Below are positions 33,691-43,292 of a DNA stretch of 64,000 nt, in pieces. The stretch spans positions 62,001-126,000 of the forward strand of contig JANPBT010000026.1 of assembly GCA_031430575.1 (NCBI GenBank), written 5' to 3'. Made by a program: the position numbers and the translations under genes. Each line of letters begins with the position of its first letter. The stretch's first letter is position 1. The stretch is from JANMDS01 sp031430575. Its GTDB lineage: Bacteria; Pseudomonadota; Gammaproteobacteria; Burkholderiales; Casimicrobiaceae. Under the pieces are notes generated by a model that searched no databases, was not told the DNA's origin, and saw nothing but the letters and a program-made list of their open reading frames with translations.

Positions 33691-34902
33691 ATGAAATCAG
33701 CCTTTCTAAAAGTGGGCCATTGGCCCACGCTCCTCGCCGCCTTTCTTTATTTTGATTTGGCGTTCATGGTCTGGGTGCTACTCGGGCCTCTCGGCGTGCA
33801 GATTGCGCAGGACCTCAAGCTCGATGCCGGCCAGAAAGGGTTGATGGTCGCGGTGCCGGTCTTGTCTGGCGCGTTGCTGCGCATTGTTGCGGGAATGGCC
33901 GTAGACCATCTGGGCCCGAAGCGTGCGGGATTGATTGCGCAATTGCTGGTGATGGCTTCGCTCGCGTGGGCATGGCTTGCGGGCATTCATTCCTATGCAG
34001 AAGTGCTCGCGCTCGGCGTAATGCTCGGCATCGCTGGCGCATCGTTTGCAGTCGCGCTACCGCTCGCCTCCCGTTGGTACCCGCCGGAGCATCAAGGCAC
34101 TGCCCTTGGGATCGCGGGTGCGGGTAACTCTGGCACAGCGATTGCGGCATTGATCGCGCCGACTCTTGCAATTGCGTTTGGCTGGGTCAATGTTTTTGGG
34201 TTGGCGTTGATCCCGTTGGCGATGGTCATGGTGTTTTATGCCTTCGTTGCGAAAGATGCACCAAATCCACCTTCCCAAAAAAGCGCGGGTGATTATTTGA
34301 AAGTGCTGAAAGATCGTGATGCGTGGTGGTTTATGTTCTTCTACAGCGTGACTTTCGGCGGCTTCGTAGGCTTAGCGGCATCGCTGACCATTTACTTCAA
34401 TGCCCAGTATGGGCTTGATGCAAAAACGGCCGGGTTTTACACTGCCGCTTGCGTCTTTGCAGGTTCGTTTATGCGCCCGATTGGTGGAAATGTGGCAGAT
34501 CGTATCGGCGGAATCAAAACGCTATCGTATGTTTATGTTGCAGCTGCGGCATTTTTGTTTCTCGCCAGTTTTGGCGTGAAATCTGCTCCACTGGCGCTTG
34601 CCGTATTTGTTGGCGCGATGCTCGCGCTCGGCATGGGCAATGGCGCGGTCTTCCAGCTCGTGCCGCAGCGGTTTCGCAAGGAGATTGGCGTGATGACGGG
34701 AATGGTGGGCATGGCCGGCGGTGTAGGCGGTTTCTATCTTGCATCTTCACTAGGATTTGCAAAAAAATTGACCGGCGAGTATCGATTGGGATTCATCATT
34801 TTTGCCTTGCTTGCCGTTGTCGCGCTGATCGGGCTCACGCGGGTCAAGCGCCGATGGCGCACCACGTGGGGCAGTGCGGCGATGACGACCGCGCGGATCT
34901 AA
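33691..34902 (+). CDS. narK: NarK/NasA family nitrate/nitrite transporter (MFS)
   Basis: 403 residues, about 12 membrane segments. The NNP-family glycine-rich signatures are visible (GIAGASFAVALPLASRWYPPEHQGTALGIAGAGNSGTA in two parts, and GMVGMAGGVGGFYL). Conserved Arg in MVAVPVLSGALLRI and FAGSFMRPIGG probably bind nitrate. It imports nitrate for the divergent nirBD-nasA genes. Followed 10 bases later by a phosphatase/kinase gene, with which it is likely co-transcribed. Confidence 0.9.
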   Translation: MKSAFLKVGHWPTLLAAFLYFDLAFMVWVLLGPLGVQIAQDLKLDAGQKGLMVAVPVLSGALLRIVAGMAVDHLGPKRAGLIAQLLVMASLAWAWLAGIHSYAEVLALGVMLGIAGASFAVALPLASRWYPPEHQGTALGIAGAGNSGTAIAALIAPTLAIAFGWVNVFGLALIPLAMVMVFYAFVAKDAPNPPSQKSAGDYLKVLKDRDAWWFMFFYSVTFGGFVGLAASLTIYFNAQYGLDAKTAGFYTAACVFAGSFMRPIGGNVADRIGGIKTLSYVYVAAAAFLFLASFGVKSAPLALAVFVGAMLALGMGNGAVFQLVPQRFRKEIGVMTGMVGMAGGVGGFYLASSLGFAKKLTGEYRLGFIIFALLAVVALIGLTRVKRRWRTTWGSAAMTTARI

Positions 34903-34912
34903 CCGCCAGCCT

Positions 34913-36613
34913 ATGCTTTCAGTTAAAGCCGGGCATTGGTCACTTACTGGCCCACGCGAGCGCAACGATGATTTCGTTGGCCTTGTTGAGCCTGCCTTCA
35001 AGGAGCTTGAAAGCAAAGGCTTGATCGCCGTGATTGCAGATGGCGTGTCCGGTGCATTCGCCCGCGAAGCTGCCGAGCATTGCGCGCGCAACATTCTCTG
35101 CGATTATTACGCGACGCCAGAGACGTGGCCGATCTCTAAAGCGCTGGATCGGCTCTACCAAGTGCTCAACCGCTGGGTGATTTCGCAGGCCAATACGTCA
35201 CGCGAACGCGCGGGCATGGCCACGACGCTGACAACGCTCGTATTACGGGGTGCATCGTATTATTTCGCGCACGTCGGCGACACCCGACTTTACGTCTTAC
35301 GTAAGGGTAAAGCGCGGCTTCAACGCCTCACCACCGATCACGTATGGAATCGCCCCGAGATGGAGCATGTGCTCACCCGTGCGATCGGGCTTGACCCGAA
35401 GATGAGCGTTGATTTCGGCATGGGCGTCGCGCGGGTAGGTGATGTCTTCGCCATGATGACCGATGGCGTATGGGCAAAAATTACTGAAAAAGACTTGCTT
35501 GCGTTGCTGGCGCAGGCGGCCACCCCTGATGCCGATTTGCAAACCTGCGCCCAGCGTATCGTTGAGACCGCATTGCAACTTGGTAGCCAAGACAATGCCA
35601 GCGCGGTCGTGCTCCGCGTGGACGCCGTTGGGGAAGATGCATTGCCGAGCGCCATCTCCACCCATCAGCTGCTTCCACCTTTACCTTTGCTCAGCGTAGG
35701 TTCTACTTTCGACGGCATGCAGATCGTATCGGTCTTGCACCGTTCGCGGTCAACGGTGCTCTATAGAGTTCAAAGTGGAGCGCGCGCGCTCGTCCTTAAA
35801 TCTCTGGCGCCGGAGGTTGCCGATGATCCGTTAGAGCGCAATGCGTTTAGCCATGAAATATGGCTTGCCAAGCGTTTGAATGCACGTTTTTTCGCTGAAG
35901 CGGTCGAGCCGGTCGAATCAGCGAGTGGGCTCTACAGTTTAAGTATGTTTCACGATGGCCGCACGCTCGCGCAAGCGGGTGCAGAGGATCAGCTCTTTTC
36001 ATTAAGCGAGGTTCTGCGCGTGGCGATGGATCTATCGCGTGCGCTCGGCGCGTTGCACCGGCGCAGTGTGATTCACCGTGATGTCAAACCCGAAAATGTT
36101 CACCTTGGTTCAGATGGACAATTGCGTTTGCTCGATTTGGGCACAGCATTATCTGGGCTTGATTTTCAAGGGCTCACGCCCGCATCGCGCGTTGGCACAC
36201 CCTCTTTTCTTGCGCCGGAATTGTTTGCTGATGGTGAAGCCAGCGCACGCAGTGATCTTTATGCGTGGGGCGTTACGATTTATTGGATGCTGACACGCAA
36301 ATTTCCCTTTGGTGAGATCGAGCCATTCCAAACGCCGCGATTCACAGCGCCAGTGCCACCGACCCGCTACCGGCCTGAGATTCCGGGGTGGTTTGAAAAT
36401 ATACTTTTGCGCGCGCTCAGCGTTGAGTCGGCAGCGCGCTACGAAACCGCAGAGGAGCTGTCCCTCAACTTAGAGCGCGGCCCCCTGAGTGATGCACCAG
36501 CACCAAAGCCACGCCCGCTGCTCACGCGCAATCGCCTTCTCATGTGGAAGTTAGCGACCCTCAGTTTTGGGCTGATCAACGTGATCTTATTGTTTGTGTT
36601 GTACGGGCGTTAA
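34913..36613 (+). CDS. Fused PP2C phosphatase and Ser/Thr protein kinase
   Basis: 566 residues. Residues 1-240 form a PP2C phosphatase (RNDDF, VIADGVSG, MATTLTTLVL, HVGDTRLYVL, MMTDGVW, DNASAVVLRV). Residues 265-520 form a protein kinase with VIHRDVKPENVHL and DLGTA in place of DFG, and GTPSFLAPE. A C-terminal membrane helix is at about 542-564. Opposing activities in one chain suggest a sensor that controls nitrate uptake or reduction after translation. The gene follows narK within 10 bases. The target protein is unknown. Confidence 0.88.
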   Translation: MLSVKAGHWSLTGPRERNDDFVGLVEPAFKELESKGLIAVIADGVSGAFAREAAEHCARNILCDYYATPETWPISKALDRLYQVLNRWVISQANTSRERAGMATTLTTLVLRGASYYFAHVGDTRLYVLRKGKARLQRLTTDHVWNRPEMEHVLTRAIGLDPKMSVDFGMGVARVGDVFAMMTDGVWAKITEKDLLALLAQAATPDADLQTCAQRIVETALQLGSQDNASAVVLRVDAVGEDALPSAISTHQLLPPLPLLSVGSTFDGMQIVSVLHRSRSTVLYRVQSGARALVLKSLAPEVADDPLERNAFSHEIWLAKRLNARFFAEAVEPVESASGLYSLSMFHDGRTLAQAGAEDQLFSLSEVLRVAMDLSRALGALHRRSVIHRDVKPENVHLGSDGQLRLLDLGTALSGLDFQGLTPASRVGTPSFLAPELFADGEASARSDLYAWGVTIYWMLTRKFPFGEIEPFQTPRFTAPVPPTRYRPEIPGWFENILLRALSVESAARYETAEELSLNLERGPLSDAPAPKPRPLLTRNRLLMWKLATLSFGLINVILLFVLYGR

Positions 36614-36627
36614 CCGCGCGAAACATC

Positions 36628-36730
36628 AATACCTGCGGCGCAGATTTAGTGCATAAAACGTCTTTTCATAGAGACGGACGCGACTGCGGTGCGTTATTCG
36701 TTTAGAAGCCGAAATCTGCGCCGCAGGTAT
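36628..36730. repeat. Inverted pair of the dispersed repeat with a long loop
   Basis: Forward 36628-36647 and reverse 36712-36730, exact cores, but a 64-base loop, longer than the 16-23 bases of the other pairs. It follows the phosphatase/kinase stop by 14 bases. Confidence 0.9.
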
Positions 36731-36851
36731 GTACGTTTCTGGCACGGAGCACGGGCAAACTTCTCTATATTATTTGCTGAAACCTAGACTCAAAAACGCT
36801 GACACCACGCGCGTCGATTGTTAAAGAAATTTTGGTGCAGCGCTGAATGCA

Positions 36852-37058
36852 TCAGCCAGCAGCGGGGTCAATCTCTGCAGAATGCTTAGTTTTTGCAGTG
36901 CTGCGAGGTTTTTTGGGCGCTTTGACAGTATCAGGCACTGGTTTTTTCCACACCGCATCTTCCGGCAAGGGGCGCTCTCCTGCTTCAAATTGGACGAGTT
37001 CACCCGTTTGAAGCGCGTTCAGCAGTGCTTTATCGAGATCGTCGTCGAGAGAGGGCAT
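36852..37058 (-). CDS. Small hypothetical protein
   Basis: 68 residues, acidic N-terminus (MPSLDDDLDKALLNALQTGELVQF in two parts) and a Pro/Lys-rich tail (VKAPKKPRSTAKTK). Protein-like composition but no recognised family and no clear ribosome site. It could be spurious. Confidence 0.35.
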   Translation of the reverse strand: MPSLDDDLDKALLNALQTGELVQFEAGERPLPEDAVWKKPVPDTVKAPKKPRSTAKTKHSAEIDPAAG

Positions 37059-37142
37059 CAGAATATTTATTGTTTGCGGAAGCGCTTTATAGCTTATCTC
37101 GCGGATTGTGTCGGAGGCGACGGCTAAAGCAAAATAGACTTG

Positions 37143-38093
37143 ATGGCACTTTCAAAAAATACCGATGGCGCAATCGCAGCGGTCATCACCGTTGCGATTT
37201 GGGCTAGCTTTATCGTGATCGCCCGCGCGATGACCCACCGCACCCTCACGCCATTTGATATCACTTTTGTGCGCATCTTAGGCGCTGCGCTGGTGCTCGT
37301 GCCTTGGGGCATCTGGTGGGTGCGCCGCGCCCGAAAAAGTGACCCCGCTGCCCCGCATTGGTTGGGTGTCTCGCCGCTTTCGTTTCGCACGACTGCAGCG
37401 CTGGGGCTCGCCGGCGCCGTGATTTATCCTTGCATTGCCTACTCCGGTTTTTTCTTTGCGCCCGCGGCTCACGCCTCGGTGTTGATGCCAGGTTTTTTGC
37501 CGTTGTGGACAGCAGTGTTGGCGTTTTTTGTCTTGCGAACACCGATTCCATCGCGACGGCGGATTGGTCTTGCACTCATAGTTGGCGGCGGGCTGCTCGT
37601 TGGCGGCGCAAGCTTACTCAACGCTTTCGATGGCGGTAAGGTCTGGATCGGTGATTTGCTCTATCTTGCCGGTAGTTTTATGTGGGCAATTTATACGGTT
37701 TCGGTGCGTAAAAGTGGTGCTGAAGCGATTCCCGCGACGATCGCGATCACTTTTTTTGCGTTGCTCACGTTCGTCCCTGTTTATGGGTTGCTTGCACTCG
37801 GCGGCGTTGTAGATAGCAAGTTGGCCATTGCGCCGTGGCGTGAAATTGCGTTTCAAGCGTTTGTACAAGGGTTTTTGTCGGTGGTCGTATCCGGCATCAC
37901 GTTTGTGCGTATGATTTCCCACTACGGCCCGGTGCGCACGACGATGATTACTGCCGTAGTGCCCGGTTTATCTGCCATTGGCGCTGCGATATTTTTAAGC
38001 GAGCCGCTGCATTGGAATGTGATCATAGGCTTGAGTCTGGTCACGCTCGGGATTGTGTTTGGTGTGAAAAGTAGTGCCGCGCAATCGAAGTAG
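37143..38093 (+). CDS. EamA/DMT family permease
   Basis: 316 residues, about ten membrane segments in two EamA repeats (IAAVITVAIWASFIVIARAM near the start and GPVRTTMITAVVPGLSAIGAAIFLSEPLHW near the end). Probable exporter of amino acids or metabolites. ATG at 37143 preferred to TTG at 37140. Unrelated in sequence detail to the EamA gene at 21.2 kb. Convergent with the TRAP permease gene. Confidence 0.82.
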   Translation: MALSKNTDGAIAAVITVAIWASFIVIARAMTHRTLTPFDITFVRILGAALVLVPWGIWWVRRARKSDPAAPHWLGVSPLSFRTTAALGLAGAVIYPCIAYSGFFFAPAAHASVLMPGFLPLWTAVLAFFVLRTPIPSRRRIGLALIVGGGLLVGGASLLNAFDGGKVWIGDLLYLAGSFMWAIYTVSVRKSGAEAIPATIAITFFALLTFVPVYGLLALGGVVDSKLAIAPWREIAFQAFVQGFLSVVVSGITFVRMISHYGPVRTTMITAVVPGLSAIGAAIFLSEPLHWNVIIGLSLVTLGIVFGVKSSAAQSK

Positions 38094-38121
38094 TGCATCG
38101 CATTCCGCAGCGCTCGTGAGG

Positions 38122-40704
38122 CTACGCCGCAGGTCTAGCGCCCCGCATCCGCCGCCCCTGTAAAAACCAAACTAACAACGCCAACACAATCGCGGGGCCA
38201 AGCCCCCAAAACTGCGAAGGCCGCGCGGGGTTTGCGAGTTGCAAATCTAGTATTTTGTAACCTTGGTCTACGCCCAATTTTTTAGCTTGGCTACCAAATT
38301 TAACCGCAGCGATTTCAATATCGTTGCCAAGCTGGGAGAGCGTTACGCCCCCCGCTTTGATGCGCTCGCGACCATCTTTGCCTTCGCCCATCGGAATCGC
38401 GAGCGTTTTGCCGATTGCCTTGCCTTCTAAGTTTTCGCCTTGTGTGCGCACGATGAGCCACTCATCTTTTTTGAGCGTATCCGCTACCTTGAACACATCG
38501 CCAGCCGGGGCGGGCACGTATTTGGCGTGGAAGCGATCAATCACCCAATCTGGGCGAAAGAAGAAAAACGTGGCAGCTAATAACAAGCCGATTTCGAGCC
38601 ACGTGCATTTCACCCGAAACCAGCCCATGCTGGCTGCGGCGAAAAGTAGCGAGGCGATGGTGGCAGTGATGCAGACCAATATTACTTCCGCCACACCGCC
38701 CACGCCGATGAAGAGGAGCGCTGGATTGAAGATAAACACAAACGGGAGCACGGACGTGCGAAAGCTGTACCACGTGGCTTGCCAGCCTGTGGCGTTAGGA
38801 TCATCACCTGAAATCGCTGCCGCTGCATAGGAGGCCAAGCCCACGGGCGGGGTCACGTCGGCCATGATACCGAAATAGAAAACGAAGAGATGCACCGCGA
38901 TGAGCGGAATGATGAGACCGCTGCGCGCACCGAGCTCGACGACCACCGGCGCCATCAATGTGGCGACCAAAATATAGTTGGCCGTCGTGGGCACACCAGC
39001 ACCGATCAGTAAGCAAACGAACGCGGTGAGAATGAGCATGATGAGCACGTTGCCACCGGATACCGCTTCGACAAATTCCGTCATCATGAGACCCATGCCG
39101 GTGAGCGTAATGGCGCCTACGATTAAGCCTGCACTGGCCGTGGCCACGCCGATACCAATCATGTTGCGGCCACCGAGCACGAGGCCTTTCCATAGATTGG
39201 CGACGCCCGTTTTAAACCCTTCCGATACCGTGCCAATTTTTCGAAACCATGCGTTCATTGCGGGCTGGAAGACGACGAGCACAATCGCTGACATCGTTGC
39301 CCAAAATGCCGAGAGGCCGGGGGATAATTCTTCCACCGTCATCATCCACACCAAGATGATGAGTGGGATAAAAAAGTAAAGCCCCGCGCGCACGACCGGC
39401 CATGTGTTGGGAAGATTCGTGATTTCTTTCGTTGGATCGTCCACCGGCACATCGGGGTAGCGCGAGGAAACCATCATGAGCGCTACGTACGCCACCACAC
39501 ATATCGCCGCAAGCACCCAGCCTGCGTGATCGCCCGCAACTGCGCGCACGCCTTGCACCAAATAATAAATCGCACCGACCGCTGCAATCGTGCCGCCCCA
39601 GCCCAAGCCCCAGCTAATCATCCGCTCTTTCCACGGCGGGGTGTAGGCGCGCGCAATCGGCTTCAAATCATATTTGAGCGCCTCTAAATGCACGATATAA
39701 AAAAGCGCGATGTAGCTGATGATTGCGGGCAGCGCGGCGTGCTTGATAATTTCGCTGTATGGAATACCGACATACTCCACCATCAAAAATGCTGCCGCAC
39801 CCATCACGGGCGGCATGATTTGCCCGTTCACTGAAGAGGCTGCTTCAATCGCGCCAGCCTTCACCCCAGAATAGCCTGTGCGCTTCATCATCGGGATGGT
39901 GAAGATGCCACCAGATACGACGTTTGATACCGACGAGCCAGACACCACACCGTTTAAAGCGGAAGATACCACCGAAACTTTTGCTGGGCCACCGCGCAGA
40001 TGCCCAAGCATGGCAAGCGACATTTGCATCATGAAATTGCCCGCGCCAGCAATATCGAGCAGCGTGCCAAAGAGCACAAACAAGAAAATAAATTGCACCG
40101 ATACGCCGAGCGCCACGCCGTAAACGCCTTCGGAGGTGAGCCACATGTGCGAGATGAAACGATTGACCGAAGCGCCTTTGTGCATGATGGCATCGGGCAT
40201 GTACGGCCCTAAAAATACATACGCTAAAAACACGCCTGTGGTGACCAACATACCAAAGCCCATCGCGCGGCGCGTGGCTTCGAGCATGATGGCAACGCCT
40301 ACGATACCGACCCAAATATCCATCTGCGTAGGCTTACCGGGTCGGCCCGATAACTCAACATAAAAAATATACAAATACGCTGCGCAAAACGCGCCAACAA
40401 TTGCCAACACCCAATCTGCCCACGGCACGATTTTGCGCGAAGAAGATTTGAACGCGGGATAGGCGATGAACGCCATAAATGTAGCGAATGCCAAGTGAAT
40501 CGAGCGCGCTTCAGTATCATTAAAAATGCCCCACTTAATCACAAACGGCAGCGGCGACGCATACCAAAGCTGGAAGATAGACCAGAGCGCAGCGACGACC
40601 GCGAGTAAAGTACCTACGCGGCCAATCGGCTCGCGCCCGCCGAGATCGGCATCTTTCACGAGTTGATCGAGTTCGCTCGCTGAATGTTTTTTGAGATCGT
40701 TCAT
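38122..40704 (-). CDS. TRAP transporter fused DctQM permease with DUF3394-like C-terminus
   Basis: 860 residues. Residues 25-180 are the small DctQ-like part. The large DctM-like part follows, with glycine-rich pore segments (GGPAKVSVVSSALNGVVSGSSVSNVVSGG, FLMVEYVGIPYSEIIKHA, GAGVPTTANYILVATLMAPVV). The last 150 residues or so (VADTLKKDEWLIVRTQGENLEGKAIGK onward) look like the DUF3394 tail found on TAXI-type permeases. It imports a small carboxylate with the TAXI binding protein at 42-43 kb. Its start overlaps the aminotransferase stop. Confidence 0.9.
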   Translation of the reverse strand: MNDLKKHSASELDQLVKDADLGGREPIGRVGTLLAVVAALWSIFQLWYASPLPFVIKWGIFNDTEARSIHLAFATFMAFIAYPAFKSSSRKIVPWADWVLAIVGAFCAAYLYIFYVELSGRPGKPTQMDIWVGIVGVAIMLEATRRAMGFGMLVTTGVFLAYVFLGPYMPDAIMHKGASVNRFISHMWLTSEGVYGVALGVSVQFIFLFVLFGTLLDIAGAGNFMMQMSLAMLGHLRGGPAKVSVVSSALNGVVSGSSVSNVVSGGIFTIPMMKRTGYSGVKAGAIEAASSVNGQIMPPVMGAAAFLMVEYVGIPYSEIIKHAALPAIISYIALFYIVHLEALKYDLKPIARAYTPPWKERMISWGLGWGGTIAAVGAIYYLVQGVRAVAGDHAGWVLAAICVVAYVALMMVSSRYPDVPVDDPTKEITNLPNTWPVVRAGLYFFIPLIILVWMMTVEELSPGLSAFWATMSAIVLVVFQPAMNAWFRKIGTVSEGFKTGVANLWKGLVLGGRNMIGIGVATASAGLIVGAITLTGMGLMMTEFVEAVSGGNVLIMLILTAFVCLLIGAGVPTTANYILVATLMAPVVVELGARSGLIIPLIAVHLFVFYFGIMADVTPPVGLASYAAAAISGDDPNATGWQATWYSFRTSVLPFVFIFNPALLFIGVGGVAEVILVCITATIASLLFAAASMGWFRVKCTWLEIGLLLAATFFFFRPDWVIDRFHAKYVPAPAGDVFKVADTLKKDEWLIVRTQGENLEGKAIGKTLAIPMGEGKDGRERIKAGGVTLSQLGNDIEIAAVKFGSQAKKLGVDQGYKILDLQLANPARPSQFWGLGPAIVLALLVWFLQGRRMRGARPAA

Positions 40705-42059
40705 GATCGGCTTTCTTTTTTGATTTCACTTAACGCATTATTCAATGCGCTGTTTAAGCGGCCGATGACAGTGCTCAGTTCATCGCATGTGGTGATAAAA
40801 GGCGGTGCGAGTAAGACATGATCGCCAGACTGTCCATCCACCGTGCCGCCCATGGGATAACACATTAGGCCTTGCGCCATTGCGGCGCGCTTGAGCTTAG
40901 CGTGCAGTTGCTTTTCAGGTGGAAATGGCGCTTTTGTTTTTTGATCCGCAACAAACTCTAAGCCCCAAAAAAAGCCACGTCCACGCACATCGCCGACGTG
41001 CGGATGGGCATCAAACGCAGCATGCAATGCTTCGCCAAACCAAGCACCGTCGCGCGCGACCTTATCAACCAATCCATCTCGTGCGATGACTTTCTGCACC
41101 GCAAGCGCAGCAGCGCAGGCGATCGGATGGCCGAGGTAGGTGTGGCCGTGTTGAAAGTAACCCGTCTTACTACGCAGTACATCTACAACTTTGCCCGATG
41201 CGAGCACTGCGCCAATCGGCTGGTAGCCGCCGCCCAAGCCCTTTGCAATCGCCATTAAATCGGGTGATATGCCTTCTTGCGTGCAGGCGTGCAGTGCGCC
41301 CGTGCGCCCCATTCCGCACATCACTTCATCAAGGATAAGCAATGCGCCATGGCGATCACACACTTCGTGCATCGCTTTGAAATAGCCAGGCAACGGCGTT
41401 AGTACGCCTGCGGTTGCGCCGCCGATTGTTTCGGCTACAAACGCAATTACGCTGCCTTCGCCATGCGCGCGCATCGCCGCATCTAGTTCATCCGCTAAAC
41501 GCGCAACATAGGCGACATCACTTTCGCCTTCGCGCCGCTCGCGATACGGATAACAGGGCGACACATGCGTAACGTCAATCAAAATCGGCGCAAACGGCGC
41601 GCGCCGCCAGGCATTGCCACCGATGGCGAGCGCACCCAAAGTATTGCCGTGATAGCTCTGTCGCCGCGCGATGAAGCGGGTGCGTTGCGGCTCGCCTTTA
41701 TCAACAAAATATTGCCGGGCCATTTTGAGCGCGGCCTCCATCGCCTCGGAGCCGCCGCTCACGAAATAGGCCTTGCTTTCGGGCGAATTCAATCCCGGCG
41801 GCGCGGAGGCGATCAGCGTATCCGCAAGGGCTTCGGCCACTGCAGTGGAGAAAAAACTCGTGTGCGCGTACGCAAGCGTGTCGATTTGTGCGTGCATCGC
41901 CGCGAGCACGTCGGGGTGCGCATGACCAAGGCAGGAAACGGCTGCGCCGCCTGATGCATCGATGTAGGTTTTGCCATTCGCATCGGTGAGCGTAATACCA
42001 CTCCCGCTTACTGCAAGCGGCGGATTGCTGCGCAAACTACGGTGAAAAACTTGACTCAT
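40701..42059 (-). CDS. Class III PLP-dependent aminotransferase
   Basis: 452 residues. YIDASGGAAVSCLGHAHP (near 32-49), FVSGGSEAMEAALKMARQYF, LILDEVMCGMGRTG and the PLP lysine in AIAKGLGGGYQPIGAVL are diagnostic. It transfers an amino group from an omega-amino acid or amine to a keto acid. Its position between a TAXI binding protein and the TRAP permease, overlapping the latter, suggests the imported solute is an amine or amino acid it metabolises. This is inference. Confidence 0.88.
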   Translation of the reverse strand: MSQVFHRSLRSNPPLAVSGSGITLTDANGKTYIDASGGAAVSCLGHAHPDVLAAMHAQIDTLAYAHTSFFSTAVAEALADTLIASAPPGLNSPESKAYFVSGGSEAMEAALKMARQYFVDKGEPQRTRFIARRQSYHGNTLGALAIGGNAWRRAPFAPILIDVTHVSPCYPYRERREGESDVAYVARLADELDAAMRAHGEGSVIAFVAETIGGATAGVLTPLPGYFKAMHEVCDRHGALLILDEVMCGMGRTGALHACTQEGISPDLMAIAKGLGGGYQPIGAVLASGKVVDVLRSKTGYFQHGHTYLGHPIACAAALAVQKVIARDGLVDKVARDGAWFGEALHAAFDAHPHVGDVRGRGFFWGLEFVADQKTKAPFPPEKQLHAKLKRAAMAQGLMCYPMGGTVDGQSGDHVLLAPPFITTCDELSTVIGRLNSALNNALSEIKKESRS

Positions 42060-42069
42060 ATTGTTTCCC

Positions 42070-42118
42070 TGAAAACCAAAACGGGGAGCGTTACCGTTCC
42101 CCGTTTTGGTTTTTTTCC
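42070..42118. terminator. Rho-independent hairpin between the TAXI protein and aminotransferase genes
   Basis: AACCAAAACGGGGA and its complement form a long stem around a short loop. T-runs flank both sides (seven T's on the plus strand, four on the minus). It may partly uncouple binding-protein and enzyme expression. Confidence 0.8.
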
Positions 42119-42132
42119 AAACGAATTGAGCC

Positions 42133-43116
42133 TTACTTCATCCAACCTTTTTCTTTGTAATAGCGCACTGCGCCTTCATGCAGCGGCGCGGTGAGGCCGT
42201 CTTTAATCATGCTCTCTGCTTTAAGTGACGCAAGCGCAGGGTGCAATTTTTTGAGCTCTTCAAAATTATCGAATACTGCTTTCACGATTTGATACACGCT
42301 TTCCGCAGGGACTTTTGTCGATGTTACAAAGGTAGCCAATACGCCATAAGTTTTGATGTCGTCAGGATTATTCGGATACATTTTTCCTGGAATCACGGCG
42401 TGCGCGTAGTAAGGCTTTTCACGCACAAGCTTATCAACTTCTGCGCCGGTTACGGCGATGAGCTTCGCTCCGCAAGAGGTGGTTGGGTCTTGCACGTTAG
42501 CCGATGGATGGCCAATCGTCCACCAAGAGCCGTCGATCTTGCCGTCGCACAACGCTTGGCCGTATTCGTCGCCCTTCAATTCAGAGGCGAGACCAAAATC
42601 TTTTAACGTCCAGCCTTTTGCCGCCACAAATTCTTCAAGCGCCGCGCGCGAGCCAGAGCCTGGGTTGCCCACGTTAAATTTTTTGCCTTTGAAATCATCG
42701 AACGATTTTGCGTTCATTTCTTTGCGCGCCAAGATCGTCATCGGCTCGGCTTGCATTGAAAAAATCGAGCGCAAATCAGAGTGTGCGCCGCCATCTTTAA
42801 ACGCGCCCGAGCCTTTGGTTGCATGAAAATTGATATCTGATTGAGCCACGCCCATATCGAGCTCGCCCGCTTTAATCGTATTCACGTTAAATACCGAGCC
42901 GCCGGTAGATTCCACGGAGCAGCGAATACCATGCTTTGCACGCTCTTTATTCACCAAACGGCAAATCGCACCGCCAGTGGGGTAGTAAACGCCAGTGACA
43001 CCGCCGGTGCCGATGGTGACGAATTTTTGTTGCGCTTGTGCGGGCGCGCTAGTGATTGCGCCGACGGCAATCGCCAAGCTGGCGGCCACTGAGGCAAGCT
43101 GTGAAGGTTTTAGCAT
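42133..43116 (-). CDS. TAXI family TRAP solute-binding protein
   Basis: 327 residues. The signal peptide ends at APAQAQ (about residue 28). The binding domain has FVTIGTGGVTGVYYPTGGAICRLVN and GELDMGVAQSDINFHATKG, then FNVGNPGSGSRAALEEF, all typical of TAXI proteins. It catches the substrate of the TRAP permease encoded downstream. First gene of the three-gene locus; a hairpin separates it from the aminotransferase, allowing higher expression of the binding protein. Confidence 0.9.
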   Translation of the reverse strand: MLKPSQLASVAASLAIAVGAITSAPAQAQQKFVTIGTGGVTGVYYPTGGAICRLVNKERAKHGIRCSVESTGGSVFNVNTIKAGELDMGVAQSDINFHATKGSGAFKDGGAHSDLRSIFSMQAEPMTILARKEMNAKSFDDFKGKKFNVGNPGSGSRAALEEFVAAKGWTLKDFGLASELKGDEYGQALCDGKIDGSWWTIGHPSANVQDPTTSCGAKLIAVTGAEVDKLVREKPYYAHAVIPGKMYPNNPDDIKTYGVLATFVTSTKVPAESVYQIVKAVFDNFEELKKLHPALASLKAESMIKDGLTAPLHEGAVRYYKEKGWMK

Positions 43117-43252
43117 TGATGTCTCCTAATATTGATTATTAAATTCTATGTTCAGTATAAAACTATTTACTGCGATTGTTTTTTGAGTTTTGCAGCGTCG
43201 TCATTCTCGCGATTTCATATCCGATTGCTAGAACGGATGGCGTTGTTTAGAC

Positions 43253-43272
43253 CAAATCTGCGCCGCAGGTAT
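43253..43272 (-). repeat. Dispersed repeat, reverse, after the SCO gene
   Basis: Exact core, 20 bases beyond the stop of the minus-strand SCO gene. Confidence 0.9.
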
Positions 43273-43292
43273 GAAGTAGATTGTGAAACACA

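Larger units (their letters stand above)
36614..37142. other. 528-base gap with an inverted repeat pair and a doubtful small frame
   Basis: The repeat pair (36628-36730) fills the first part. A minus-strand 68-codon frame (36852-37058) is listed separately. No other feature is seen. Confidence 0.5.
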
